NCBI GenBank assembly: GCA_902776375.1
Contig: CACYPV010000019.1
Coordinates: 23,210-59,038 of the forward strand
Reading direction: 5' to 3'
Origin: an uncultured Ruminococcus sp.
GTDB taxonomy: Bacteria > Bacillota > Clostridia > Oscillospirales > Acutalibacteraceae
Length of the DNA: 35,829 bases
The translations under genes and the position numbers were made by a program. The notes below the pieces were generated by a model. It was not told the DNA's origin and did no database searches. It saw only the letters and a list, made by a program, of their open reading frames with translations. Positions 15,413 through 21,250 of this stretch are shown here, in pieces; the first letter of the stretch is position 1, and every line of letters starts with the position of its first letter.

Positions 15413-16570
15413 TTAAGCGTTATCTGCAAGATGGATTTGAATTGCCGTTACGTCGGAGATCGTTACTTTGCCGTCGCCGTCGAAGTCGCTGAGCGCCGAC
15501 TGAGTTTCGGTAAGGTCAGTCATGCTGGCGAGGAACTTCTGGATCATTGTGGCGTCGAGGATCGAAACTCTGCCGTCGTTATTCACATCGCCCCTAACGA
15601 CCGGCTTAACAGTCGTTTCGGGAACCGTGGTGGACTCGGTAGTGGTTACGATCACGGGATCGGGAGTAACAGGTCCTCTGGGAACCGTAGTCATCGGGAC
15701 AGTGGTGGGTTCTACAGTCGTGGGAGCCACAGTCGTAGGAGCCACGGTAGTGGGAGCTACTGTGGTGGGAGCCACCGTTGTGGGCTCCTCAGCGGGAACG
15801 AGCTTGCAGAAGTCAAGCGCTACCCAGCCGGTTTTGCCGTCAACTGTTGTTTTGCCCCAGTTGTAGCCGTCGTTGAGATAAGTCTCGGTAACTTTGATCT
15901 TGGTGCCGTTGCTCAATGTTTTGATAACGTTGCCGTCGATGCCCGCACTGGTGCGGAAGTTAACCATGGAGGTGAGCTGATATGTACCGGCAGTATAGGT
16001 TGAAGTGTGATTCTCAACGGTCTCGGCGTTATCCAGAATGTAAATGTAACCCTGGAATGTCCACCAGCTGTTGCCGCCGGGGTTGGAATCGGTAGTCTTG
16101 GCATAGGTGAGATAGAAGTTTGTGCTGTTCCATGCCGAGTTGGAAAGCGTAACGTTGCCGTTGCTGTCGATCTTCTCAACTACCGCAACGTGTCCGCCCG
16201 AGCCGTAAGTCCAGCATGCGATGGCGCCGAGCTTAGGGGTCTTGCCGTATTTATAGAAGTTATTAGCTTGGTTGTAGCCGTACCACTGGCTGGCGCCGTT
16301 CCAAGAAAGCTTAGGCTCTTTGCCTAAGATCTCGTAGGCTCTGCCGTAAGCATATGCCGTACAGTTAGGCATTCCGTAGCCGTACTTATAGAATACGTTG
16401 TAGTCGCCGTTGTAGTAGTACTTATTGGAATAGTCCGGAGCGGAAAGCCTTGGAGTGAACGAAGTAGTGCCTGCCGCGTTGGCAATTACAGAAATCGAAA
16501 ATAACGTTGTGAATAGTACCGCGGTGGTAACGAGCACTGCGGAGATTCTTTTTAATACTGTGCGCTTCAA
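15413..16570 (-). CDS. secreted CHAP-domain protein with SH3 and dockerin domains
   Basis: The 385-residue protein has a signal peptide (cut near ANA-AG, about 32). The CHAP domain spans about 42-180, with the nucleophile Cys70 in MPNCTAYAYG and His127 in GGHVAVVEKI. A bacterial SH3 domain lies at about 195-258 (MVNFRTSAG to GWVALDF). A Thr/Pro linker of TTVAP repeats (261-325) leads to a type I dockerin (326-385) with loops GDVNNDGRVSILDA and SDFDGDGKVTISDV. CHAP enzymes cleave peptidoglycan as amidases or endopeptidases, so this is probably a wall hydrolase tethered to a cohesin. The start is TTG with AAAGGATG at good spacing. Operator-like repeats surround its promoter. Confidence 0.9.
   Translation of the reverse strand: MKRTVLKRISAVLVTTAVLFTTLFSISVIANAAGTTSFTPRLSAPDYSNKYYYNGDYNVFYKYGYGMPNCTAYAYGRAYEILGKEPKLSWNGASQWYGYNQANNFYKYGKTPKLGAIACWTYGSGGHVAVVEKIDSNGNVTLSNSAWNSTNFYLTYAKTTDSNPGGNSWWTFQGYIYILDNAETVENHTSTYTAGTYQLTSMVNFRTSAGIDGNVIKTLSNGTKIKVTETYLNDGYNWGKTTVDGKTGWVALDFCKLVPAEEPTTVAPTTVAPTTVAPTTVAPTTVEPTTVPMTTVPRGPVTPDPVIVTTTESTTVPETTVKPVVRGDVNNDGRVSILDATMIQKFLASMTDLTETQSALSDFDGDGKVTISDVTAIQIHLADNA
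15717..15788 (-). repeat. 15-bp tandem repeats encoding the TTVAP linker
   Basis: Four full 15-bp units and a partial one, with mainly third-position differences, encode repeated TTVAP. Copy number is a likely site of strain variation in linker length. Confidence 0.85.
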
Positions 16571-16619
16571 ATAATCATCCTTTCCGAAGATTGGTGTTAT
16601 GCGTCGAACATATTAATTC

Positions 16620-16716
16620 GTTACAAACGGTTACGATTATGTAACCAACGATATTGTAACACGTTTATCTAAAAATGTCAAACTGTATTTCGCCGATTAT
16701 TTATACACCATACAGT
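16620..16716. promoter_or_regulatory. operator-like repeats around the CHAP promoter
   Basis: GTTAC/GTAAC half-sites occur four times (16620-16624, GGTTAC 16629-16634, GTAACC 16641-16646, 16656-16660), the inner pair forming a palindrome and the last overlapping the -10 box. Upstream, ACTGTAT (16682-16688) and ATACAGT (16710-16716) form a second inverted repeat touching the -35. The regulator is unknown. Confidence 0.5.
16653..16681 (-). promoter_or_regulatory. sigma-A promoter of the CHAP gene
   Basis: On the minus strand a perfect TTGACA, a 17-nt spacer and TACAAT. It is the best -35 in the window. The leader to the TTG start is about 75 nt. Confidence 0.88.
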
Positions 16717-16892
16717 GACATTTGCTACACAATTCACAACATCTTGTAATTTTTAGCGTTTTTGAAGGAATTTCAGTCGATTTTTAATCTTTTAAAGAAA
16801 TTTTCTCAATCGCTCTGTTTTTGATTATAACACATATTTCCTGAAAAATAAAGGGTTTTTTTCATTTTTAGAAAAATTATTTTCAAATTCGA
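16717..16892. other. AT-rich intergenic stretch
   Basis: This is the centre of the 364-bp gap between the CHAP and lipoprotein genes. It has many A and T runs and no convincing open frame. A minus-strand TGTTATAAT (about 16825-16833) could be a second, distal promoter but lacks a -35. Nothing else is supported. Confidence 0.4.
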
Positions 16893-16901
16893 TGATATAA
16901 T
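16893..16901 (+). promoter_or_regulatory. extended -10 promoter of the lipoprotein gene
   Basis: TGATATAAT is a perfect extended -10 (TGN plus TATAAT). No good -35 is seen at the right distance. It lies 33 bp before the GTG start. Confidence 0.6.
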
Positions 16902-16934
16902 CAAATCATCAAAAATGACGGAGGTTAATTCATT

Positions 16935-17429
16935 GTGAAAAAAATTTTATGTATTATTGCCATAGGCGTTCTTGCGGCGCTTTGCGCGGGTGTAATGGCG
17001 TCATGTGGTGACAGCGTAAAGGAAGAAGGTAACAAAGTTGTAAGCAACGCGAAGGATTATTTGAAGAGCGAATTAGGCGTTGACGGCAACCCTTTGGAGA
17101 GCGCGAAGGACTATTTAAAAGATGAGCTCGGTCTTAACAACACCTCGAACGAGGTCATCGAAGGCACCTGGATTCAGGAAGACGAAACTAACGGTAACTG
17201 GGAATGGACATTTGACGGAAAGAACAAATGCACCCTGAAGGGCATCACCACCGGCTTCAACGGCAGCGGCACATACTCTGTTGACGAGGACGCAAAGACG
17301 GTTACCGTAAGCCTGAACGAGTGGGACAACCAAAAGGTCTACACCTACACTCTCAGACAAACCCTTTCGGACACCATGCTTGAATTAAAGGAAACATATT
17401 CAAGCTACAAGCTTACTAAGAAAAAATAA
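16935..17429 (+). CDS. small lipoprotein with lipocalin-like/DUF5640-like C-terminal domain
   Basis: The 164-residue protein starts with GTG, 10 nt after GGAGG. A hydrophobic segment ends in VMASC (Cys about 23), giving a lipoprotein signal. Residues about 36-72 contain two copies of AKDYLKxELG, an amphipathic helical repeat. From about residue 76, IEGTWIQED starts a beta-rich domain with alternating Trp, Gly and Thr, as in small extracellular lipocalin-like domains common in Ruminococcus. No catalytic motif is evident; a ligand-binding or stress role is only a guess. It has its own promoter and terminator. Confidence 0.75.
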   Translation: MKKILCIIAIGVLAALCAGVMASCGDSVKEEGNKVVSNAKDYLKSELGVDGNPLESAKDYLKDELGLNNTSNEVIEGTWIQEDETNGNWEWTFDGKNKCTLKGITTGFNGSGTYSVDEDAKTVTVSLNEWDNQKVYTYTLRQTLSDTMLELKETYSSYKLTKKK

Positions 17430-17452
17430 GCGACCTTTCGTTGCACAAGAAA

Positions 17453-17489
17453 GACCGGACAGCAAAACCGCTGCCCGGTCATTTTTTAT
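17453..17489. terminator. terminator between lipoprotein and dpaB
   Basis: GACCGG(A)CAGC pairs with GCTG(C)CCGGTC, followed by a long T run on the plus strand. It lies between two convergent genes; the minus side has a weaker T tract. Confidence 0.88.
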
Positions 17490-17497
17490 TTTTCTGT

Positions 17498-18070
17498 TTA
17501 AGAAAATACAGGCTCAACCTGCACACCCTTAAGCGCGGCGGCGACACATTCGGGAATCCTTGAAAAATCCGCCACAAGCGAATTGGGCTTTTTAACATAG
17601 TCGTCCTGCACCATCGGCACAAAGTAAATATTCTTTGTGTTCATCAGCCTGCCGATGTTCTGCGCCGAAGCGCCAAGAGCGTCGTTAGTAGCCGCGCACA
17701 AAAGCACGGGGCGAAGTATACGCAGGTGCGACTTAGCCGCCATGGTGACGGAAGTGTCCGTTATTCCCAGCGACAGCTTGGCAAGCGTATTGCCCGTGCA
17801 GGGCGCTATCAGCAGCAGGTCGCAAAGCTTCTTAGGTCCCAGCGGCTCGGTATCTACCGAAGTGCACAGCACCCTCTTCCCCGTTATATCCTCGGCGCGC
17901 TTTACCATATCAGCCGCCGAACCGAAGCGCGTATCGGTAGAGCAGGCGTTCTGCGACATTATGGGGATCACGTCGTAGCCCGCGCTCACCAGCGCGCTCA
18001 TTTGTTCAAATGCCTTTGAAAAGGTGCAAAAGGAACCGCACATGGCAAATCCTATGGTTGCTTTTGTCAC
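17498..18070 (-). CDS. dpaB: dipicolinate synthase subunit B
   Basis: The 190-residue flavoprotein-fold protein starts MTKATIGFAMCGSFCTFSKA and contains LLIAPCTGNTLAKLSLGITD and PVLLCAATNDALG, characteristic of SpoVFB. With DpaA it oxidises dihydrodipicolinate to dipicolinic acid in the mother cell, the spore-core chelator. It overlaps dpaA by 4 bp (ATGA at 18067-18070). Confidence 0.95.
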   Translation of the reverse strand: MTKATIGFAMCGSFCTFSKAFEQMSALVSAGYDVIPIMSQNACSTDTRFGSAADMVKRAEDITGKRVLCTSVDTEPLGPKKLCDLLLIAPCTGNTLAKLSLGITDTSVTMAAKSHLRILRPVLLCAATNDALGASAQNIGRLMNTKNIYFVPMVQDDYVKKPNSLVADFSRIPECVAAALKGVQVEPVFS

Positions 18071-18927
18071 CGATTTACCTCCTCAATAATGGATAATACT
18101 GTTTTTTTGATAATTTCTCCCGCGGACTTGGGCGCGCATTTTCCCGGAAGCCCGAGCGCTCTGTGCGCGTTCATGCCCAAACCGCGCGCATATTCAAGGT
18201 CGATCCCTCCTGGAAGGGACGCAAGGTCTATCAGCAGCGCGGTCCTGTCGGTATTGTCAAGCAGCGCTCTGTCAAAAATCAGAGCCGGAACCGTGTTAAA
18301 AATGAGATCGTAGTCATGCGCTGTTTTAAAGTCGGCAAAACTCACAGCATGGCAGCCCATAGACTCAATAAAAGCTAAATCGGAAGCCTTGCGCGCGCAT
18401 ACCGTCACCTCACTGCCGAGCGACTGCAATCTGCGGGCTAAGAACTTTCCTATCCTGCCAAAGCCCGTCACAAGCGAGCGGCTGCCGAAAACAGCGCCGT
18501 CATATTCACGCATAGCAAGCTCTAAAGCCCCCTCAGCGGTGGGGACTGCGTTGCGCACTGCGAAGTCGTCACGCGCGGCGTAATCGTAAATACGGGCTGA
18601 TTTGAGCTTGGGATAAGCAGAAATCAAACGTCCGCTCATACCTGCGAACACAAGCCTTTTGCACAATTCATCCGTAACGCTGTCAGTCAAAAATATCTTG
18701 TTATCTGCAAACGGCGCGTTGACGCTTTTGTCATCCGCAACGCAGGGCAGCGGGAATATGACCGCGTCGCTCCGCCCTATCGCCTCGTCAATGCTGCAAG
18801 ATACAGTGTCCCCCGCCCTTTCAAAGCCTGTCGCAAGTACACTGTAGCCTTGATCAGAAAGTGAGCGGGCAAGATATATCTGCCGCTTGTCGCCGCCAAT
18901 TATTCCAAAGGATCTTACAATACACAT
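18067..18927 (-). CDS. dpaA: dipicolinate synthase subunit A
   Basis: The 286-residue protein begins with IIGGDKRQIYLA, the N-terminal signature of SpoVFA, followed by a second Rossmann segment LVTGFGRIGKFLARRLQSLG (about 158-177) for NAD(P). It is the dehydrogenase subunit of dipicolinate synthase. The ATG start has only a modest GGTG site about 11 nt upstream. A sigma-K-like promoter lies 33-60 bp upstream, matching mother-cell expression of spoVF in Bacillus. Confidence 0.95.
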   Translation of the reverse strand: MCIVRSFGIIGGDKRQIYLARSLSDQGYSVLATGFERAGDTVSCSIDEAIGRSDAVIFPLPCVADDKSVNAPFADNKIFLTDSVTDELCKRLVFAGMSGRLISAYPKLKSARIYDYAARDDFAVRNAVPTAEGALELAMREYDGAVFGSRSLVTGFGRIGKFLARRLQSLGSEVTVCARKASDLAFIESMGCHAVSFADFKTAHDYDLIFNTVPALIFDRALLDNTDRTALLIDLASLPGGIDLEYARGLGMNAHRALGLPGKCAPKSAGEIIKKTVLSIIEEVNR

Positions 18928-18928
18928 A

Positions 18929-18978
18929 CAAACACCCGCACCTGATAGTCTTGATACTCTATCTTATGCGGGTGTTTT
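18929..18978. other. 11-bp inverted repeat spanning the dpaA leader and promoter
   Basis: AAACACCCGCA and TGCGGGTGTTT flank 26 nt that include the sigma-K -10 box. A transcript entering from upstream on the minus strand would form this hairpin just before the dpaA start codon, shielding it; a sigma-K transcript would not contain the first arm. On the plus strand it is followed by TTTT. Confidence 0.6.
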
Positions 18979-18987
18979 ATAACTGTT
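18960..18987 (-). promoter_or_regulatory. sigma-K-like promoter of dpaAB
   Basis: On the minus strand AACA (-35), a 16-nt gap from AAC, and CATAAGATA (-10). This is a complete match to the sigma-K pattern MACM and CATANNNTA. The 5' UTR would be about 25-30 nt. Confidence 0.7.
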
Positions 18988-18989
18988 AC

Positions 18990-19141
18990 GTAAAAGCAGA
19001 ACAGACTGCCAAAGGCAGCCTGTTCCACGATTGTGTGTTTTATGAAAATGAATGCTCCAGAACGCAATTCATTTTTCCAAATCCGTAAGGAGAAGAAGTG
19101 AAATCTAACTACCCAATATGTAGTACCCTTGTATCTCCTTT
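18990..19141 (-). ncRNA. candidate structured small RNA, about 150 nt
   Basis: A strong minus-strand promoter (19148-19176) would start this RNA near 19141. Three stems follow: AAGGAG with CUCCUU enclosing a small ACUAC/GUAGU hairpin; AAAAUGAA with UUCAUUUU extended by UGC/GCA; and a 12-bp stem with a UUU loop (18999-19025), one GU pair, followed by UGCUUUU as an intrinsic terminator. No open frame of note and no similarity to tmRNA, SRP RNA, RNase P or T-box signatures was recognised. 6S RNA cannot be excluded. Confidence 0.6.
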
Positions 19142-19157
19142 ACGTATATTATACAAT
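19129..19157 (+). promoter_or_regulatory. overlapping divergent promoter on the plus strand
   Basis: TTGTAT, a 17-nt spacer and TACAAT. Its -10 overlaps the -10 of the minus-strand promoter by 2 bp, so the two cannot be occupied together. It is the weaker of the pair. Confidence 0.45.
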
Positions 19158-19176
19158 TTATAGAGTCGTTTTTCAA
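19148..19176 (-). promoter_or_regulatory. sigma-A promoter of the minus-strand small RNA
   Basis: TTGAAA (5 of 6), a 17-nt spacer and a perfect TATAAT, with no protein gene directly downstream. Confidence 0.8.
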
Positions 19177-19262
19177 GGGTCATTACATTGATTTGTCTTT
19201 TCTAAACAGGCAAAATGACGATGTGCACAAAAAACAACAGCAAAGTTTGTGCAGTATTTTTT
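19164..19262 (+). ncRNA. candidate plus-strand small RNA, about 100 nt
   Basis: It would start from the divergent promoter and end at the terminator at 19224-19262. Inside, GUCAUU pairs with AAUGAC and TTGTCT with AGGCAA as stacked stems. There is no open frame of note. Support is the combination of promoter, stems and terminator only. Confidence 0.4.
19224..19262 (+). terminator. intrinsic terminator in a gene-free region
   Basis: TGCACAAA (19224-19231) pairs with TTTGTGCA (19246-19253), followed by GTA and a run of seven T. No plus-strand gene precedes it, which suggests a non-coding transcript. Confidence 0.75.
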
Positions 19263-19263
19263 T

Positions 19264-19491
19264 ATAAAATTGATGTTTCTATTCTTTCGGCGAATTATAA
19301 CAAAGACAAAATAGCAGATTGCACAAAAAAACCATTCCGTTTTTGACGTTCGTTATTGTGAAATTCTACGGTCACAATATGAATTCTTGCTGCGTATATC
19401 TCGTTTTCGGCTTAAACAGTGGATTTTCAGATTATTACTTCCTTAGAAAAACAAACGTTATTACTGCACAAAGTCAGCCGAAATCGCAGCG
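19264..19491. other. gene-free stretch with no clear feature
   Basis: The sequence is AT-rich with scattered GCACAAA words. The only frame of length (92 codons from 19319) has low-complexity composition and no ribosome-binding site. A minus-strand extended -10 TGTTATAAT near 19294-19302 is possible. Nothing firmer can be supported. Confidence 0.4.
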
Positions 19492-19531
19492 CGTCATTGC
19501 GAGCATTGTCCTGACAATGACACAATGCTCG
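19492..19531. repeat. interleaved inverted repeats (pseudoknot-like topology)
   Basis: Contiguous arms run GTCATTG, CGAGCATTGT, CCTGA, CAATGAC, ACAATGCTCG. The first pairs with the fourth (7 bp) and the second with the fifth (10 bp), an interleaved order. It resembles dispersed GTCATTGCGAG-type intergenic repeats seen in bacterial genomes. Confidence 0.6.
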
Positions 19532-19546
19532 ATAAAAATACATATC

Positions 19547-19572
19547 GTTCGAATTATTCGAACATTCGTTTG
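19547..19572 (+). promoter_or_regulatory. palindrome and SOS-box-like operator
   Basis: GTTCGAAT-T-ATTCGAAC is a perfect 8-bp-arm palindrome (19547-19563). Overlapping it, CGAACATTCGTTTG (19559-19572) agrees at 12 of 14 positions with the Gram-positive LexA site CGAACRNRYGTTYC. It overlaps the -35 of the following promoter by three bases. Confidence 0.5.
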
Positions 19573-19598
19573 CTTTTTCTTGAAAAATAAGCTATAAT
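19570..19598 (+). promoter_or_regulatory. promoter of the sigma-like two-gene unit
   Basis: TTGCTT, a 17-nt spacer and a perfect TATAAT. The leader is about 75 nt; AAAGGA precedes the ATG. Confidence 0.65.
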
Positions 19599-19680
19599 AG
19601 TATCAGGAAGCAATTCCTATGAGGGCAGCCCCGCCTCAGATAACAGCATAATTCATCGAATAAGACAGAAAGGATAGCAA

Positions 19681-19887
19681 ATGAATTATTTTGAATGGTC
19701 AAGAGAATACGAACAAACAGCAATGGAGTTGGACAAGGTGATTACACGGTTGAAGAAAGAAAAATGCGGCAAGGGCGATTCAATGAAAAAGGAGCTCAAC
19801 GACAAAATAGCCCTCTACAGAGGCTACCGCAACGAGTGCCTTCGCGTAGCGGATCACCTTATGCAGCGTCATAAAGGGGTGGCGTAA
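19681..19887 (+). CDS. small helical protein, partner of the sigma-like gene
   Basis: This 68-residue, highly charged protein is predicted to be two helices: an N-terminal FEWSREYEQTAMELDKVI coil, then a Lys-rich hinge and a second helix. No family was recognised. AAAGGA gives the ribosome-binding site. Its stop TAA overlaps the next ATG by one base, so the two are coupled. Similar small coiled-coil proteins precede sigma-70 region-4-like regulators in Clostridia prophages and integrated elements; here no other phage gene is near. Confidence 0.65.
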   Translation: MNYFEWSREYEQTAMELDKVITRLKKEKCGKGDSMKKELNDKIALYRGYRNECLRVADHLMQRHKGVA

Positions 19888-20216
19888 TGCGAATAGAACG
19901 TTTACACATTAACGAGAATAACTCAGATTATGTCAGCTACTGCACGGTGAAAGACAGAAAATCCAACAGAGAGGAGATCGAGCGCAAAATAAAGTTCATA
20001 CTGAGCGCCGTCGAAACCGACCTCACTCCCCTGCAGCACTACTGCCTGACGGAGTATTATTTAAAGGGCGTTAAGCAAAAAGAAATCGCCAAAGCGCTCG
20101 GGCTGAGTACATCTACCGTTTCGCGCCACATTGCGGCAGGCACCAAAAAGCTGAAGGTCGCCACGAAATACTACCCGTTTTCCACAAGCGCGGACTCTCT
20201 CGATAAAGTGTCATAA
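19887..20216 (+). CDS. sigma-70 region 4-like DNA-binding regulator
   Basis: The 109-residue protein has a helix-turn-helix at about 50-95: LTPLQHYCLTEYYLKG then KQKEIAKALGLSTSTVSRH and a basic recognition segment KKLKVATKYY. This is the sigma region 4 / phage ArpU-type fold without region 2, so it is not a full sigma factor. It probably acts as an activator or sigma-like helper. The putative SOS box upstream of the unit suggests damage-linked control. No genes of a prophage or conjugative element flank it, so it may be a remnant or a domesticated regulator. Confidence 0.75.
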   Translation: MRIERLHINENNSDYVSYCTVKDRKSNREEIERKIKFILSAVETDLTPLQHYCLTEYYLKGVKQKEIAKALGLSTSTVSRHIAAGTKKLKVATKYYPFSTSADSLDKVS

Positions 20217-20238
20217 GCATAATATTATCCCAAACAAA

Positions 20239-20276
20239 AACACCGCCGCTATTTTAAATAGTGACGGTGTTGTTCT
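20239..20276. terminator. bidirectional terminator
   Basis: ACACCG pairs with CGGTGT with an inner CTAT/ATAG stem. The T tract is better on the minus strand (ending the HAD gene) than on the plus strand. Confidence 0.8.
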
Positions 20277-20311
20277 TTTGATAAGATAACGCGACAAGGC
20301 GTGCGGTTTTT

Positions 20312-21154
20312 TTATTTGATCTCCTTTAGCTGACGCGCGTTTTCCTTTTCAAGCACGTCGCAGACAGCCATTTTTGTTATTATGTTTTTAACGGTGACGT
20401 CGAGCCCCGTGCCTTCGGAGTAATCGGCGGGGAAAATATAGTCGACCCTGTCCTTGCGAAGCAGCTCCTCGACCTTGCCGTCGCGCTTCTGATAGACCGC
20501 GATGGAGTAGCCGCCGTACGCCTTCATCATCTTCATGCAGGGCACATCGGAAAGACCGTCACCTATGTAAATCATGTTGGTAAAGGGCACGCGCTTGTCG
20601 TCCTCGGGCATCGAGCGGTTGAGGTCGAGGTCGTTGGCGACGTCGAGCACGCCTTTGTTGATGCGGTAGACGAACTGGGTTTTGTTGGTGTAGTTTACGT
20701 CGGTTTTCGGCCAGACTGCCCAGCCGTTTTCGTCGTAGAGGAATTCGCAGGCGAAAATGCTTTTGAAGCTTTTGCTTACCGAAGTGCCTTCGATTATCTC
20801 CTTCATTCCCGAGGAAATGATGTAATGCTCTATCTGCACTCCGCGCTGCTCACCGAAGGCATTGATCCTATCGAACCAACCCTGAACTCCGTTGAACAGC
20901 TCTACGTTCTTGCCCATGCCGACAAGCTTCTCGCGCAAAAGCGGTATGCCCTTGTCTTTGGATATCTTCACCATCGAGTACATATAGGCGAGAACGCCGT
21001 CCATGTGCTCGCGCAGCCATAGCTCGTTGGTGGTCTCCCAAAACTCGCGCTCGGTCATGCCGAGGCTCGGTATAAAGCTGTAGTCCTGCATATCCTTTGT
21101 GCAGAGAGTTCTGTCAAAGTCGTACATTATAGCGACGATCGGTTTCTCGCTCAT
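20312..21154 (-). CDS. HAD-superfamily phosphatase
   Basis: The 280-residue protein has motif I MYDFDRTLC (nucleophile Asp and acid Asp), an alpha-helical cap, a mid-region YIISSGMKEII (motif II Ser), and motif IV YIGDGLSDVPCM. It is a cytoplasmic magnesium-dependent phosphatase of the phosphoserine-phosphatase-like group; the substrate is unknown. ATG at 21154 is chosen because AGGAG lies 6-7 nt upstream; the longer frame adds an unrelated tail. It follows the THUMP methyltransferase across a heptamer array and may be co-transcribed. Confidence 0.85.
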   Translation of the reverse strand: MSEKPIVAIMYDFDRTLCTKDMQDYSFIPSLGMTEREFWETTNELWLREHMDGVLAYMYSMVKISKDKGIPLLREKLVGMGKNVELFNGVQGWFDRINAFGEQRGVQIEHYIISSGMKEIIEGTSVSKSFKSIFACEFLYDENGWAVWPKTDVNYTNKTQFVYRINKGVLDVANDLDLNRSMPEDDKRVPFTNMIYIGDGLSDVPCMKMMKAYGGYSIAVYQKRDGKVEELLRKDRVDYIFPADYSEGTGLDVTVKNIITKMAVCDVLEKENARQLKEIK

Positions 21155-21194
21155 ATAATTCTCCTGAAAATGAACATCGGTTATTTGCGTATAC

Positions 21195-21250
21195 CAGCTT
21201 TCAGCATCCAATATCTAGCTTCCAGCATCTAGCATCTAGCTTCTAAACAT
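21195..21250 (+). repeat. TAGNNNN heptamer array, locus 6 (longest of the CATC type)
   Basis: Eight units: CAGCTTT, CAGCATC, CAATATC, TAGCTTC, CAGCATC, TAGCATC, TAGCTTC, TAAACAT. The methyltransferase stop codon is the complement of CTA at 21236-21238, spanning two units. Confidence 0.85.

Noticed and set aside
19098-19163. 21-codon frame starting GTG after AAGGAG on the plus strand
   Set aside because: The AAGGAG is one arm of the minus-strand RNA stem and the frame crosses both promoters; coincidence is more likely.
19319-19597. 92-codon plus-strand open frame in the gene-free region
   Set aside because: It lacks a ribosome-binding site, covers the interleaved repeat and the operator/promoter region, and has no protein-like pattern.
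21195-21250. CRISPR-like array
   Set aside because: The period is 7 bp with no spacers, no 20-40 bp repeat and no cas genes.
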